This document shows positions 1-10,562 of a stretch of 64,000 nucleotides of DNA, piece after piece. The stretch comes from Niebla homalea (Eukaryota > Ascomycota > Lecanoromycetes > Lecanorales > Ramalinaceae). The DNA is taken from NCBI GenBank assembly GCA_019925105.1, contig JAHGAU010000016.1, positions 1,054,001-1,118,000 of the forward strand, written 5' to 3'. A model generated the notes under the pieces. That model had not been told where the DNA came from and made no database searches. It saw only the letters and a list, made by a program, of their open reading frames with translations. Both the position numbers and the translations under genes were made by a program. The number at the start of each line of letters is the position of its first letter. Positions within the stretch are counted from its first letter, which is position 1.

Positions 1-3000
1 TGGCCTTACGGTGATCAAGCTTGCCGCCGAATGCCTCGACACCAATTGAAAATGCTGCCCGCAGAGTACAACAGTGCTTCAAACACCTACTCTTCAGCCA
101 CCTGCTTCACACCGGAGAACTGCAACACTCTTGAAGGGGCGATAGTACGGATTGAGTACAAGACCCTCAGGTGCTGTTGCCAAAAGAATCTGATGGGATC
201 TCTGCTCTCCCTCAGGTCCCCATGCCCAGAATGAGAGTGCAAATCTCATCAAGGAGCCTTGAAGACTCGTTTGGAAGGCAGATAACCAGTCCATAGCGGG
301 TGAACCAGCCCGGCTGCGTTCTAACGCTTGATCCTTGCACTTACAATCGGGATAGTCAAGCACCGCTCAGCTTGACTCCTATGAACCTCTCAATTCCTAC
401 CTCCGCCGCCAGGTCCGATCACTGTCGAGCTACAACTCGAGGTCAGTGTTTCCCTACATTCCTGTGATTAAGCGGTGCTGTACCACGTGCTGTCACCTGG
501 TAGCCTCAGACCCTACACATCCTCAGACCCTACACATCCTCAGACCCTACACATCCTCAGACCCTACACATCCTCAGACCCTACACATCCTCAGACCCTA
601 CACATCCTTAGACCCGGAGGCTCACCCTCGAAAAGGCCCTTCCATATCTATGATGTCTTGGTAGCATCGAGCGGAGCAGACTTACTTTCCTACCTTTCAT
701 GATTCAGTCTTGAGGTCCACATATTCTCGTGAGTCTAACACGAGCTCTTTCTTGCCCATACAGATGGCTGATGTATAGCCAGACTCTACAGCCTCTGAAA
801 TGTTTGCTACGGTGACTGGGCGAAGATGACCTCGCCTCTACTGAATTGACCCTCCTTATATTCTCCCCTTCGAGCAGATCATCTAATGCCTCAGTGTTTC
901 CTAGCCTAGGCTACAATTGGCCCTGTCCTGAGGCAAAAACCAGACCCAGAGAGGAGAAATTGAGGGTTAAGAGGCGAGTGGCCTGGATCAATGGGATCAG
1001 CGTTTGTACAAGCAGGAGACGCTTGAAGGGGTATAATCTGCTGCTGGAGCTTGGAAGAAGAGGGCGCAAAGCTGACGCTCTGTAGTGGTTCATCTGATCC
1101 CCAAAGCCCCATGGGCCATGAGTCAAAGGATGAAAAATGAAGAGAAGGACTACAAACCTACTTACGAGTGGAAGGATAATATAACTCTTCATGGTCTCCC
1201 TGCCCGACAGCCCGCTTCTACTGCGCACCGTCCGCCTGGCACGGTCATACAGCAGCGACCGACCCAAAGACACCATAAACGCCATGGTGTCTCAGACAGC
1301 GCTTTGACGCGGGCTCAGAGTAGCCGATAGAAGAAGATCGTCATGCACCATGACCAGCCAAACTTTCAAAGGGTGTGAACATTCGAAGGCAAGGGGAGGC
1401 CAAGGTTTCAGAGAGTCACCGGCAGACCAGATTGACGCATCTGCAGACACGTTGATCCTGGGTCAAACTAGAATCTGAGGTAAGTGAGACCCGGCGTCTC
1501 AATGGAGGAATCCTCAGTCCTTCTCCCCCAAATGGGACAGCATCTTATAAGACATGTGCTGACTCCATGGTCCAGATAGGGCTATCAGTACTTTCTCCAG
1601 CCACCGAGCCACTCACAACGCACAACTAGACCAGCCCAGAATCATACCCACTGGGTCATCTCCAATGAGTGAGGAAATCGCTCACCCCTAGCCCTCCCCC
1701 TTAATTTCCGAGGACCCACGACGCCAGAGACATGGGAACCTTGGCCAAAAAAAAATCGACGAGGAAGCCAACTCACCCTCTCTTCTCCCTCAAATAGGAA
1801 CATCGGCCCCCATAAGAGCCTAGAAATACTAGCCTACACCGCTCACCGCAGGCAGTCTGGCTTCTCCATCCCCACCGCTCATCACCTCCACCACCGAACC
1901 CCCCTCCGCCTTCACCTCCACCGCGGCCAAGGAGAAAGGCACACAAGAGAAGGACAGAGCCAAAAATTGGACATCCTTCCACCTACCAGCACGCATTCAA
2001 CTCACAGTAGACAGCCCTCAGACCCTCCACCGCTGCACATAGCAGCGTCTCAAGGTCGGCCTGTGGGTGGACGGGAACCACCACTCACCACCAATCTTTC
2101 CCTCGTCCCTTACCCTGCAGCAATGTCCAAACCGAAAGGTCGATACCACGTCGTTCGGAACGTGCACGGATGGGGGGGACGACGAAGCTCGGCTATGCGT
2201 TTTGTCAGGATTGGGAAGGGATGGTGCTTGTGAGATGGAGGGAAACAAGGTCATAAGATATATTACGGGGGTTGTAGGGGCGTCACGTCTGAGGTCAGAG
2301 GGTGAGGGGGTAGGTAGGTAGGTAGATAGGGAAAGAGCGACCTGGTTGGTTGCCAATACAGTAGCCGTGGGACGGAGGTAAGGAGCAGTCTGGGCAACAA
2401 GTGGGCGATTGGCAGGTGCAGCGATCCTAGACGGTGAAGGGCGGCAAGTCCGAGAGGGTCAATTTGGGCAATTTTGGGTATTAGGGGCGAGGAGAACTGA
2501 AGCAGAGACTCATCCCTGTATGAAGGATGTTGACCCGAAGGAACGAATGGATGGAGAACGTGTATCTTGCATTGCATGCTAGAGCCATATATATACCCAT
2601 TTCTTGTTCGTTGCAGACATCTCGCTGCGCTATTGCGTTGATATGTAGAAGAGACTCAATGGCATAGTCAAGGATGTTGCCTGAAGTTGTCACCGGCGTT
2701 CCAGCCGTGAAAGCGCGTGCCACAATGCCCTCCTAAGCCCAAGCGTTGCCTTCAATACTGGGTGGGTCAATCCGATGAGAGGAGAAGGACGTTACCTGTC
2801 TGGAGTGTCCTTATTGGGTGCCAGCTGTACATATCACCTTGTGTCAGTCCCCTCCCAATGCACGGCGACGGTACTTTTATTTCGGGGAGAATTTGGTCGT
2901 CGAGCACCAGAGCGGGTTCGAAACAATCATCCTCGGCAGGCTACCTCTTGAGAGCAACAGTAGAAGCAGCTCTGGCCGATCCCCTTCACCTGGACGCAGG

Positions 3001-3147
3001 TTTCAAACGCCGAGCCGAGCAGCGTACGCATGCAATCGTGTATCTGTAACATGTACTTTCTTTCAGGCTCCCTTGTGTATGCCCCAGCGCCCTTGTCCCA
3101 TGTGTGCTATCTGATAATGTAGATGGACCGAAAGACAATCACGGTGC
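1..3147. other. no recognisable gene; left flank
   Basis: No open frame in this stretch resembles a known family or has a convincing start, splice structure or codon pattern. A minus frame at 911-1285 (124 residues, hydrophobic near residues 35-55) and a plus frame from 2123 (36 residues) are the least poor candidates, and I would not call either. The stretch holds pyrimidine-rich tracts around 1690-1930 and short GGTA and GA simple repeats around 2310-2335. It may contain regulatory DNA or unrecognised non-coding transcripts. Confidence 0.5.
503..612. repeat. 17-bp tandem repeat, about 6 copies
   Basis: The unit CAGACCCTACACATCCT is repeated head to tail about six times with almost no divergence; the last copy has one change (CCTTAG). 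Because 17 is not a multiple of 3 the array is open in more than one frame, so small frames crossing it are probably not genes. Near-perfect copies point to recent slippage or unequal exchange. Confidence 0.85.
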
Positions 3148-4481
3148 TCACGTGCTGGTCGCAGAGTGAGACCCCTTCTCCAGGTCTGAGCTCCTGTCAC
3201 TGTCGAAGTCGAATTGGAAAGGGCCGCCCATCGACCCTTTGGTCACCATAGGTGGCCTGTCATCAGCTTTGCGAAAGGTACTGAACAGCTTTTTGGCCTT
3301 CGAGTTGTCGCTCGATGAAGATGAGGACTTCCTGACCGTGGACAGTTTCTGGTGAACCAGATTGATGAGTTTTGATGGGTAGATTTTGGCGAACCATGGC
3401 TTCGAAACTATGAGACAGACGCTGATAATGGTGACGTCGAGCTCGATGATGGTCCATTCGGTGGCTGGGATGAGGTTGTAGGTGACGTCTGCCGGCTGGT
3501 AGAAGAGAAGGCTGTATCGAACACAGCTGGAGATGGTGGAACTGCGTAAATTAGCATTACTGTTGGCTGTTTCTGGTTGCTAAGAAGACTCACAATCCAC
3601 CCAACAAGAACAAACCAGCAAGTCCGAGGCGCTGGAGCCATGGCAGGTGTAACTTCCAGACCATTGCCACGGGCATTACCAAGACGGCAAGGTCAGTGAG
3701 GATCCATGGGATTGGTGGTATCTTCGCTATCAGCTGCTTATTCCCGCAGTGGCCATCCATGTCCGGGTACCAGTTCTTGGCGACTGGGATGCACAGGAGG
3801 TTGTCTGCCAGGATCGTCCCGATCCACCACAGCGCCATGATGCCTCCAACGACCTTGACCGCCAGCCGAAATGATGGTGTAATGAAAATGCGGTGATAGA
3901 GCATTAGTAGTGAGATCTTGGTGAGGAAGAGACCTGTGCAGTCGGTGCTCCCAATCGTAAACCATAGCTTAACAGCAATCACGTTAGCCAGTGAATGCAG
4001 GTGGAGTTGCGCACGACCCCATAGAGATGTAGATTCCTACCTTATTGAAGTTCACTAATTGTTCAGGAGTCAGGGTCCACAAGTGCCTGCCAAGTCCGAA
4101 TCTTTGCACGCCTTGGACCCAGGTCAGTGAGAGCTCGAGACCATGCAGGTAAGTTGGTGGGGCTCACCGATGCATATGTAGACTGTCTGAGCCAGAGAAA
4201 GGATCTACATATATGCAGAATGGTCAGCAAAGATTGCTTCCGGGGAAGAAGGTCATGCAGAGCGAAGGGTTTACCAAAGCAGCCGTGATCAATGCGTCGT
4301 CGACCCCGAATGCGACCTTTTTCATGTGCCTTGAGGTGACCCGTAAGATCACGGCGATTATAGCGAGGGCCGAGAAGACGGCAGCGCATGTGTAAACCTC
4401 AGCGTCGTGGTTCTGATCCTTCAGCTCTATCATCTGCTGTGGGGTCAGACCTGCAGTCAGCTGAGCGAGGCTTGCAGACAT
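3148..4481 (-). CDS. SAT4/rhodopsin-fold integral membrane protein (PTH11-like class)
   Basis: Five exons on the minus strand: 4481-4275, 4204-4168, 4111-4041, 3967-3594 and 3541-3148. They join in frame to 360 residues. The protein has the layout of the fungal 'integral membrane protein/rhodopsin domain' family: a short N-terminus, about seven hydrophobic helices, the loop start DDALI after helix 2, a helix containing LFLTKISLLMLYHRIF, a cysteine-bearing loop (AKNWYPDMDGHCGN), and a Ser/Asp-rich cytoplasmic tail (a run of six Ser, then DSDRSSDLEKG). In this family the helices lie in the plasma membrane and some members (Pth11) act as surface sensors in plant pathogens. The N-terminal CFEM domain of true Pth11 is absent, so a specific ligand cannot be given. 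All five exon junctions have GT...AG borders and keep frame. The family is clear; the role is unknown. Confidence 0.85.
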
Positions 4482-5697
4482 TGCGTCTGTTCAATGGCGA
4501 TGATACTGTGTAACAAAGGGTGACAAAGAGACTGCTTTGCTCGAGGCGATGGCCAATGTGTTTACAAAGAAATTAAGTTTGAAAAGTGCAGGCATGAGGC
4601 ACTTCTTTGAGAAGCCCGCGAGCCCCCCCTTCGCTCCAAAGCGCGTCATGACTTCAAAGCTGAGAAGTTCAGCTCATGCGGCATAGTAGGAGACCAACAA
4701 GATGCTAATCTTGAGGTGTTCGATCACCTGCGATGCTCGCTCGTTAGTTCGCTGAAGTGCTGGTTGTTCGTTGGTCGGTCAGGAACTGTGCCATGACTGC
4801 GCCGCATGACGGCATGAGCACAGGTCAGACAATAAAGCCAAGGCTGTTCCCATCGGGAGAAGATCACCCAAAGACACTACACTGCGCCTTCAGCTAGATC
4901 CTGAAACATCTAGTGGATCTTGACTTGCGTTAGGTTGATCTCATCGAGAATGTTCTACCATCTAGCAGACTGGCACCGCCAATGCGGCCTTCGATGACGC
5001 TAAAGGTGCTGGGCCTCTCCGATTACCGGAGCAATGCATCATACAGCTGGGCAAGGACAATACTGAACTGGAAAGTGACCTTTGATGCATTGAAGTCTTT
5101 ACCCTGTGACATTTATGTGGCAATTGCGGGTAGGCGCGAAGCAAGGATAGGTAGTCAAAGACTGCCAAGGTATGCACTAAATGTAATTTATTCGAAGATG
5201 ACAGCGCTAGTGCCATGTCGTCATTCAGCCTTGTTCAAGAAATATCACGATCTCAATGGAAGTTGCTGTACCTCCACGACCTCAACTCCAGTATACTCCT
5301 TGCGGCAGCTGGTGTTGGCCTTTTGAATCGTAATCTGTACATCAAGTGCCACATTACTGTAGCTCCCTGCAAATGTCAATCAATCTGGGGGCCTGATTAG
5401 CAACCATGACGTATAGACATCCTTTTTTAGTCGGCTCTTCAAGGCTTCCGCGCGTGGCACAGCCTGCATTCTATGTAACATTGTCCTTTCCCCAGCGTTG
5501 GTGTTGAATCTATGGTTTGTATCATCGAAGATGAACGAAGCTCATGTTTAGCTCGATTAGAGTACTACTTTGGATTGGACCTTCGCGCTTGATGGTACCT
5601 GAATTGATAGAATCATCGTCTTCAATTCTCGCTTAATCAGCTTGGTCACCTCCCATAATAAATAAGTACGGCAGGATTAGAAATCAGTCCATCGATC
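4482..5697. other. intergenic region without a recognised gene
   Basis: Upstream of the minus-strand membrane protein and upstream of the plus-strand P450, so it should hold both promoters. Several short frames (60-114 residues) lack homology, splice support or a good start and are treated as noise. An AT-rich stretch CATAATAAATAAGT lies about 45 bases before the P450 start and could be its core promoter. Confidence 0.5.
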
Positions 5698-7347
5698 ATG
5701 TTTGAAACAACCGCACAAGTCCTGCTTGCGGTGGCAATTGTGACCATTGGGGTATGATAACCATATTCCTGCTTGTGTGCGATATCACTGAATACCATTC
5801 AGTCCCTTCTCACCACTATCACATATCGCCTACACTGGTCTCCCCATAGCCGCTTCCCTGGGCCCCGTCTTTGGGCCGTCTCTCGCGTTCCTTACGTCTA
5901 CAACATCGTAAAGGGGGATGTTGTGCAACGCATCTACAAGCTCCACGCCAAATATGGTCCTGTTGTCCGCATCGCGCCTAACGAGCTGTCCTTTATCACC
6001 GCTCAAGCTTGGCACGACATCTACGGACATCACCAAGGCCGACCCAACTTCGCCAAGAACCCGCTTTGGATGGCTCCTGGAGAGAACGGAGTGCACTCAA
6101 TCCTAAGCGCCAATGATGCTGACCATAGCCGCTATCGTCGTCTGCTCTCCCATGCCTTCTCTGAACGTGCTTTGTTGCAGCAGGAATGGCTCGTCCAAAC
6201 TTACGTTGACCTATACATCCGTCGCCTGAAAAATCTTGCTTTCAAGCCTGAAAAGCAATTCGAGATGCTTGCTTCGAGGCCCAAGACCAAATTCGTCGCC
6301 CTGAATCAATGGCTCAACTTTACTACTTTCGACATTATGGGTGATCTCGCGCTTGGTGAATCCTTCCACTGCCTCGAGAATGGGGAGTATGACAGTTGGA
6401 TCTCTATCCTCTTCACCCAGTTCAAGGCTGCCACACTATTCGTCTCGCTACGCTTCTTTGGCCTCGACAAGGTAGTGCGACCATTACTACCAAAGAGCCT
6501 TCTGAAGAAACGAGCAGAGCACGCCAAGATGGCCAATGATCGCATCCACCGTCGACTGGATCAGGGCGTCAAAGCTGACGAACAGCGAGTTGATTTCATG
6601 ACTTACATTCTGCGCTACAATGACGACAAAGGCATGAGCGTGCCTGAGATTGAACAAACTCAAAGAATCCTGGTGGCCGCTGGCAGTGAGACTACAGCAA
6701 CAGCGCTTACGGGAATCGTGACCAACTTGCTACGAACTCCTGATGTCTTGAACAGGTTGACCCACCTTATTCGTGGCACCTTCCAACACCCATCCGAGAT
6801 CAATGCGAAGCGTGTGGGCGAGCTACATTATCTGGGCGATGTGATTGACGAGGGTCTGAGGCTATGTCCGCCTGTACCATTGGGTATGCCTAGGGTAGTG
6901 CCTCCTGGTGGTGCGGAGGTTGATGGGAACTGGTTACCTGAGGGCGTGAGTCGTTTTGCCCTCCATTTTCCGCTGCTGGTCGGTATCTGGCAAGCATCAT
7001 CACTGATACAGCCTTGATCATAGACATTCGTTTCGGCATCAGGCTACTCATCCAACCGTTCGCCTCTGAATTTCCCCGACCATCCCGACGACTTTCGCCC
7101 GGAGCGCTGGGCCACGGCTAAATCTGCCAACGGCATCTCAGCCTTCAACCCCTTCTCTCTCGGCCCCCGCAACTGCCTAGGCCGTAACTTGGCATACATG
7201 GAAATGCGCCTCATCCTCGCTCATATGCTGTATTGGTTCGATCTGGAGATCCCCGAAGGAGAGGATGTGGACCCCTGGGAGGCCCAGAAGAGCTGGATCT
7301 TGTGGGAGAAGAGACCGCTCAAAGTCATGGTCAAGAGTAGGTGGTAA
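5698..7347 (+). CDS. cytochrome P450 monooxygenase
   Basis: Three exons, 5698-5751, 5803-6945 and 7024-7347, join to 506 residues, a normal P450 length. Visible signatures in order: a hydrophobic N-terminal anchor (MFETTAQVLLAVAIVTIG), a proline-rich hinge FPGPRLW, the I-helix oxygen-activation motif AAGSETT (residues 310-316), the K-helix ExxR as EGLR (368-371), the PERF-like PERW, and the haem loop FSLGPRNCLG with the axial cysteine at about residue 450. It should be a haem-thiolate monooxygenase on the ER membrane needing a P450 reductase. The N-terminal half resembles the fungal CYP65-like (isotrichodermin C-15 hydroxylase-like) group, a loose impression from motifs. No synthase or other biosynthetic core gene lies beside it, so the substrate is unknown. 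The second intron falls just before the substrate-recognition/haem part, and both introns are phase 0. Confidence 0.93.
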
Positions 7348-7499
7348 GGAAGCCAGTCATTTAGACTCCACGATCTCTACGATTCAAGGAGGTGGCTCTA
7401 GCGCTGTGAGATAGGAATTCTACATAGGAGATGATCGAACCGCACCGGCGGTTCTGTAATAACGAATGCAATGCCTTCTCTCCACAGCCAGCTCCCAAT

Positions 7500-8819
7500 T
7501 CAAAACTCCAGTTCCTCCACCTCCATCCCACACTCCACGCACTTCTTCACCCCTTCCCCCTCCTCTTCACCATCCACCGCTCTCCCCCAAACATGGCGAT
7601 GCTTCCCCCCTCCCCCGACCTCATCCCCAAACGCCCCCCCTCCCTTCCCATTCGCCCTGCCCCTCCTCCAGGCCTCCACCCTCGTCTTCTTCTTCAACTC
7701 ATCCAGCTTACTCTTGAACTTATCCTCCTTCCTCCTCTTCTTCTCCCCCTCCCTCTTCGCGAACTCCTCATCCAACTTGTCGCCACTCCCCCACTTCTGC
7801 GGGCCCAGCGCATACTCCTCGACCTGGTAGCGCAGGTACAGCATCATGTTGTTCCAGGTGCTCTTGTGCGGGTTGGGCCGCTCCAGGTGCGGCAGCAGCT
7901 CCGCGTCCCGCAGCTCCGGGTCCGTGAGCAGGTAATCCTGCTTCGCCTCCGTCTTCGTCAGGAGGCTGTACCGCTCCGGGTGCTCCTCCCGGCACCGGCT
8001 GCACACCCGGCAGTGCAGCACTTCGGCCCAGAGGAAGTCGATTTCTAGGGAGCCGCACTCCTGACACACCTTTTCCGTCTCCCTTTCCCCTTGCCCCTGC
8101 GTATTACCCCCCACGCCTCGCCTGTTGTTGCCGCCGTCCTTGTTGTTGTTGTTGTTGGCGTCCAGCACGCTCAACCCGGGCTCAAAGGGCCCCTGCCGCG
8201 CATCCCGCAGCTTCCGGAGGAGTTGGTGCCGCTCCCACTCCCTCAGCGTCATGTGGCCCGGCCTCTCGGCCTCCTCGTCGGGGCCCCGGCGGTGCAGCAG
8301 CAGGGCGCGGTTGTGCGGGTCGTCCTCGGCGGTCATGAAGCCGCCCTTCGTGTCCGTCATCTTGGAGAAGTCGTATTCCACGAACTTCTGGAACGAGCGG
8401 GCGGGTTGGATGGTGTCGAGCGGGCGGAACGTCGGCGGGTTGGCGGCCGGGGTGGTGGAGCGGGCATCACGGGAGCTGGGGGGGATGGAGCTGCTGGTGG
8501 AGATGGCGGAGGCGGGGCGTTTGGAGCCGGCTGCGACATTTTTGTTGTTGTTGTTATTGTTGAGGCGGCTGGAAGTATGGGTCAGGGATGGGGGAGGGTT
8601 GGAGCGGCGGGCGGTGGCGTCGTGTTGTTCGCGCAGAGCTTTGGCTTTCAGGCGGTTGATTTCCTAGATGAAGCGAGTCAGGGATGGGACACACGTGGAG
8701 GATAGGATGAGACGGCATACAATTCGCTTTACTTGCTCGGGCGTGAGGGGTGATTTGGGCATGACGCCTGGCTTGGAGGCAGCCGCTTGCGGCGGCGGCG
8801 TTGAGGGACGGTCACCCAT
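7500..8819 (-). CDS. rad14: DNA repair protein Rad14 (XPA homologue)
   Basis: Two exons, 8819-8721 and 8663-7500, encode 420 residues. The zinc finger follows the XPA pattern C-x2-C-x17-C-x2-C (cysteines near residues 233, 236, 254 and 257; begins CQECG). After it comes the XPA minimal DNA-binding domain with TKTEAKQDYLLTDPELRD and NPHKSTWNNMMLYLRYQVE, then a basic Lys/Arg-rich helix. A C-terminal CxxC pair (KKCVECGMEVEELEF) is seen in fungal Rad14 proteins. Rad14/XPA verifies damage and organises the incision complex in nucleotide excision repair in the nucleus, binding RPA and Rad1-Rad10/ERCC1. An Asn run and a Gly/Asn-rich loop just before the zinc finger look like lineage-specific low-complexity insertions. 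The ATG at 8819 starts a Pro/Ala-rich leader; the phase-0 intron is 57 bases. Confidence 0.95.
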
Positions 8820-9103
8820 GAGCAGTGAGATTACGGCGATGAGATTGAGGGTCAGATGAGGAGTAGGACTGGCACGGTATGTGAAAGGGATAGATTAGGT
8901 GTCGATCAGAGCTACAAAGCGCGAATCTAAGATTTTGTAAAGTCTTTGTACGTCACCGAGGCAAAAATTGTCATATATGGAGATATTTCTATCTCGCTGC
9001 CTCAGAAATCACCAGAAATTCATCTACATCCTGGTGAATCTGATTTTGAGCATCATGAACTCTCCACTTCCCTCACAAGCTCTCTCTGTATGAAGTGCTT
9101 ATT

Positions 9104-9856
9104 CTACTCCTCCTTCACCCCTCCACTGCCCGCCTTCTCCGCCTGCTCAATGCTCTTCCGGTCACTCTTCACCTCTCCCCCACCACCCATTCCCATCATT
9201 CCTCCGGCGGCCTTCCATGGCCTCTTCAAATCTCCCACGGCCGGCTGGCCCAGCAAATAAATCTTGCTCAAATTCCCTTCAAACGCACCCTTCAACGGAA
9301 TAATGGACTGGATGAGTAGCGGGTTTGTGTATTTCATGTACAGGTGCATGAATGCCATCATGGCGACACCCATCAACTGCGATTTGTACATGCCGCGCAA
9401 TTGCGACATGTCATAGCTGTGCACCGTAGTGGTGACGAGCTTGGGTTCTTCCTGGGAGCCCATGGGGGGTGGTTCCACGTATTTGAGGGTTGTAAGGTCT
9501 GGGCGGAAAACTGTATTAGCCATGTACACGACAAGCTAAATAGCACATAGAGTCGCTTTATCGCCAGATCCATGGGGAGAGATCGTTTGTACCTTTCTTT
9601 GAGTTGATCTTGGTCTGAATATAGAAATATATCCCCAAGATGATGACATTGGTGACCACATATAGGGCGCGTACGCCAAGGAGGACTTGAGGATCGTCAA
9701 AGGGGATCTTTTTTGAGACTTGCATCATGCCTAGAATGATGACCAGGTTGGTTCTGCGGCCTGTCAGTATTTGGACAGTCTCTGCGAATACATTTCTGCA
9801 TAGGCAGAAGGATATGAATCTTACATTTGGGGGCTTAACCCTGCCATGCCGGACAT
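9104..9856 (-). CDS. PHO88: Pho88/Snd3-family ER membrane protein
   Basis: Three exons, 9856-9825, 9753-9593 and 9498-9104, encode 195 residues, the usual size. The N-terminal half carries two hydrophobic helices (TNLVIILGMMQV; ALYVVTNVIILGIYFYI), followed by the conserved YDMSQLRGMYKSQLMGVAMM and the FEGNLSKIYLLGQPAVGDL and RPWKAA stretches typical of fungal Pho88. In yeast the protein (Pho88, also Snd3) sits in the ER membrane, works in the SRP-independent SND targeting route, and affects phosphate transporter maturation. The C-terminal tail is charged and faces the cytosol by analogy. It lies head-on to the Rad14 gene with no overlap and is divergent from the striatin gene. Both exon junctions keep frame, with the first exon encoding only ten whole codons. 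Confidence 0.94.
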
Positions 9857-10555
9857 GACTGTATGAGGGTAACTTTGGCAAGGTGAACTGATTAGAGATG
9901 CTGGTCAGAGGATGTTGAATTGAACAGGTTGTCCCTCAAGATGAATTACAATGCAGATGAAATAGTAAGCTTTTGAGGCCAGATCCTCGAAGCTGCAAAG
10001 GCTGCAACTTCTACAATTAGGGGGAGGACAGTTTCTGATACGGAGCGGCTTTAATAAAAGAAAAGAAAATTGCGTGCGGCGCGGAGAGGACGGAGAGTCC
10101 GGCCTTGGCTCTTGGCAGAAAAGTGATAGTCCCAAGTTTCAGCCCTACAAAGATGGAATTTCCGGGCTAGGAAGCTTCAGGGCGAGAGGAATTATTGAAT
10201 TATGAGAACATTTTTGATGGTCACATTACATGCTCAATCTCTCCCATCCCACTTTACTCTACAGCTCTCAATTGCTATTGATCATATTCTCTCACTCATG
10301 CGAATACCCATGAACCTTTTGCCCCCCCATCTGTAAAGCTTACTTGTGATCATCCTTCGACCCGACCACCCCCTCCTATCTTGGCAATAGGCATTTCTAC
10401 GAAGATTCGAGTTCCCTCACGCGACAGCAATCTGATCAGCTCCTCATTGACCTTGTCATACCGGTCTGGATACAATTCCTTGGGAAAGCACAGGCTGAGC
10501 GGGTCGTGCACTGCACGGCGCCGGCGGGAAGAAGTGGGGGAAACGCCGTCATCAC
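9857..10555. other. divergent promoter region between Pho88 and striatin genes
   Basis: About 700 bases between two divergent genes. It must carry the striatin promoter and 5' leader and the Pho88 promoter. A pyrimidine-rich tract lies around 10240-10340. A minus-strand frame at 10350-10562 is described separately; nothing else is supported. Confidence 0.55.
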
Positions 10556-10562
10556 ATGGCAT
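10350..10562 (-). CDS. possible small protein opposite the striatin leader
   Basis: A 70-residue frame begins with an ATG at 10562 and so overlaps the striatin start codon on the other strand. Its C-terminal half (LYPDRYDKVNEELIRLLSRE, then IFVEMPIAKIGGGG) looks protein-like: amphipathic and charged rather than the Ser/Pro/Arg noise usual for antisense frames. The N-terminal part is Arg/Ser-rich and less convincing. No family is recognised and no splice partners are visible. It could be a chance frame opposite a GC-rich 5' leader, or the last exon of an unrecognised gene. Confidence 0.2.
   Translation of the reverse strand: MPCDDGVSPTSSRRRRAVHDPLSLCFPKELYPDRYDKVNEELIRLLSREGTRIFVEMPIAKIGGGGRVEG

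Noticed and set aside
911..1285. 124-residue minus frame with a hydrophobic stretch
   Set aside because: No family, no splice support, overlaps other open frames; could be real but evidence is too weak to call.
7431..8048. Plus-strand Pro/Leu-rich frames opposite Rad14
   Set aside because: Antisense to a clear conserved Rad14 coding exon with GC-rich codons.
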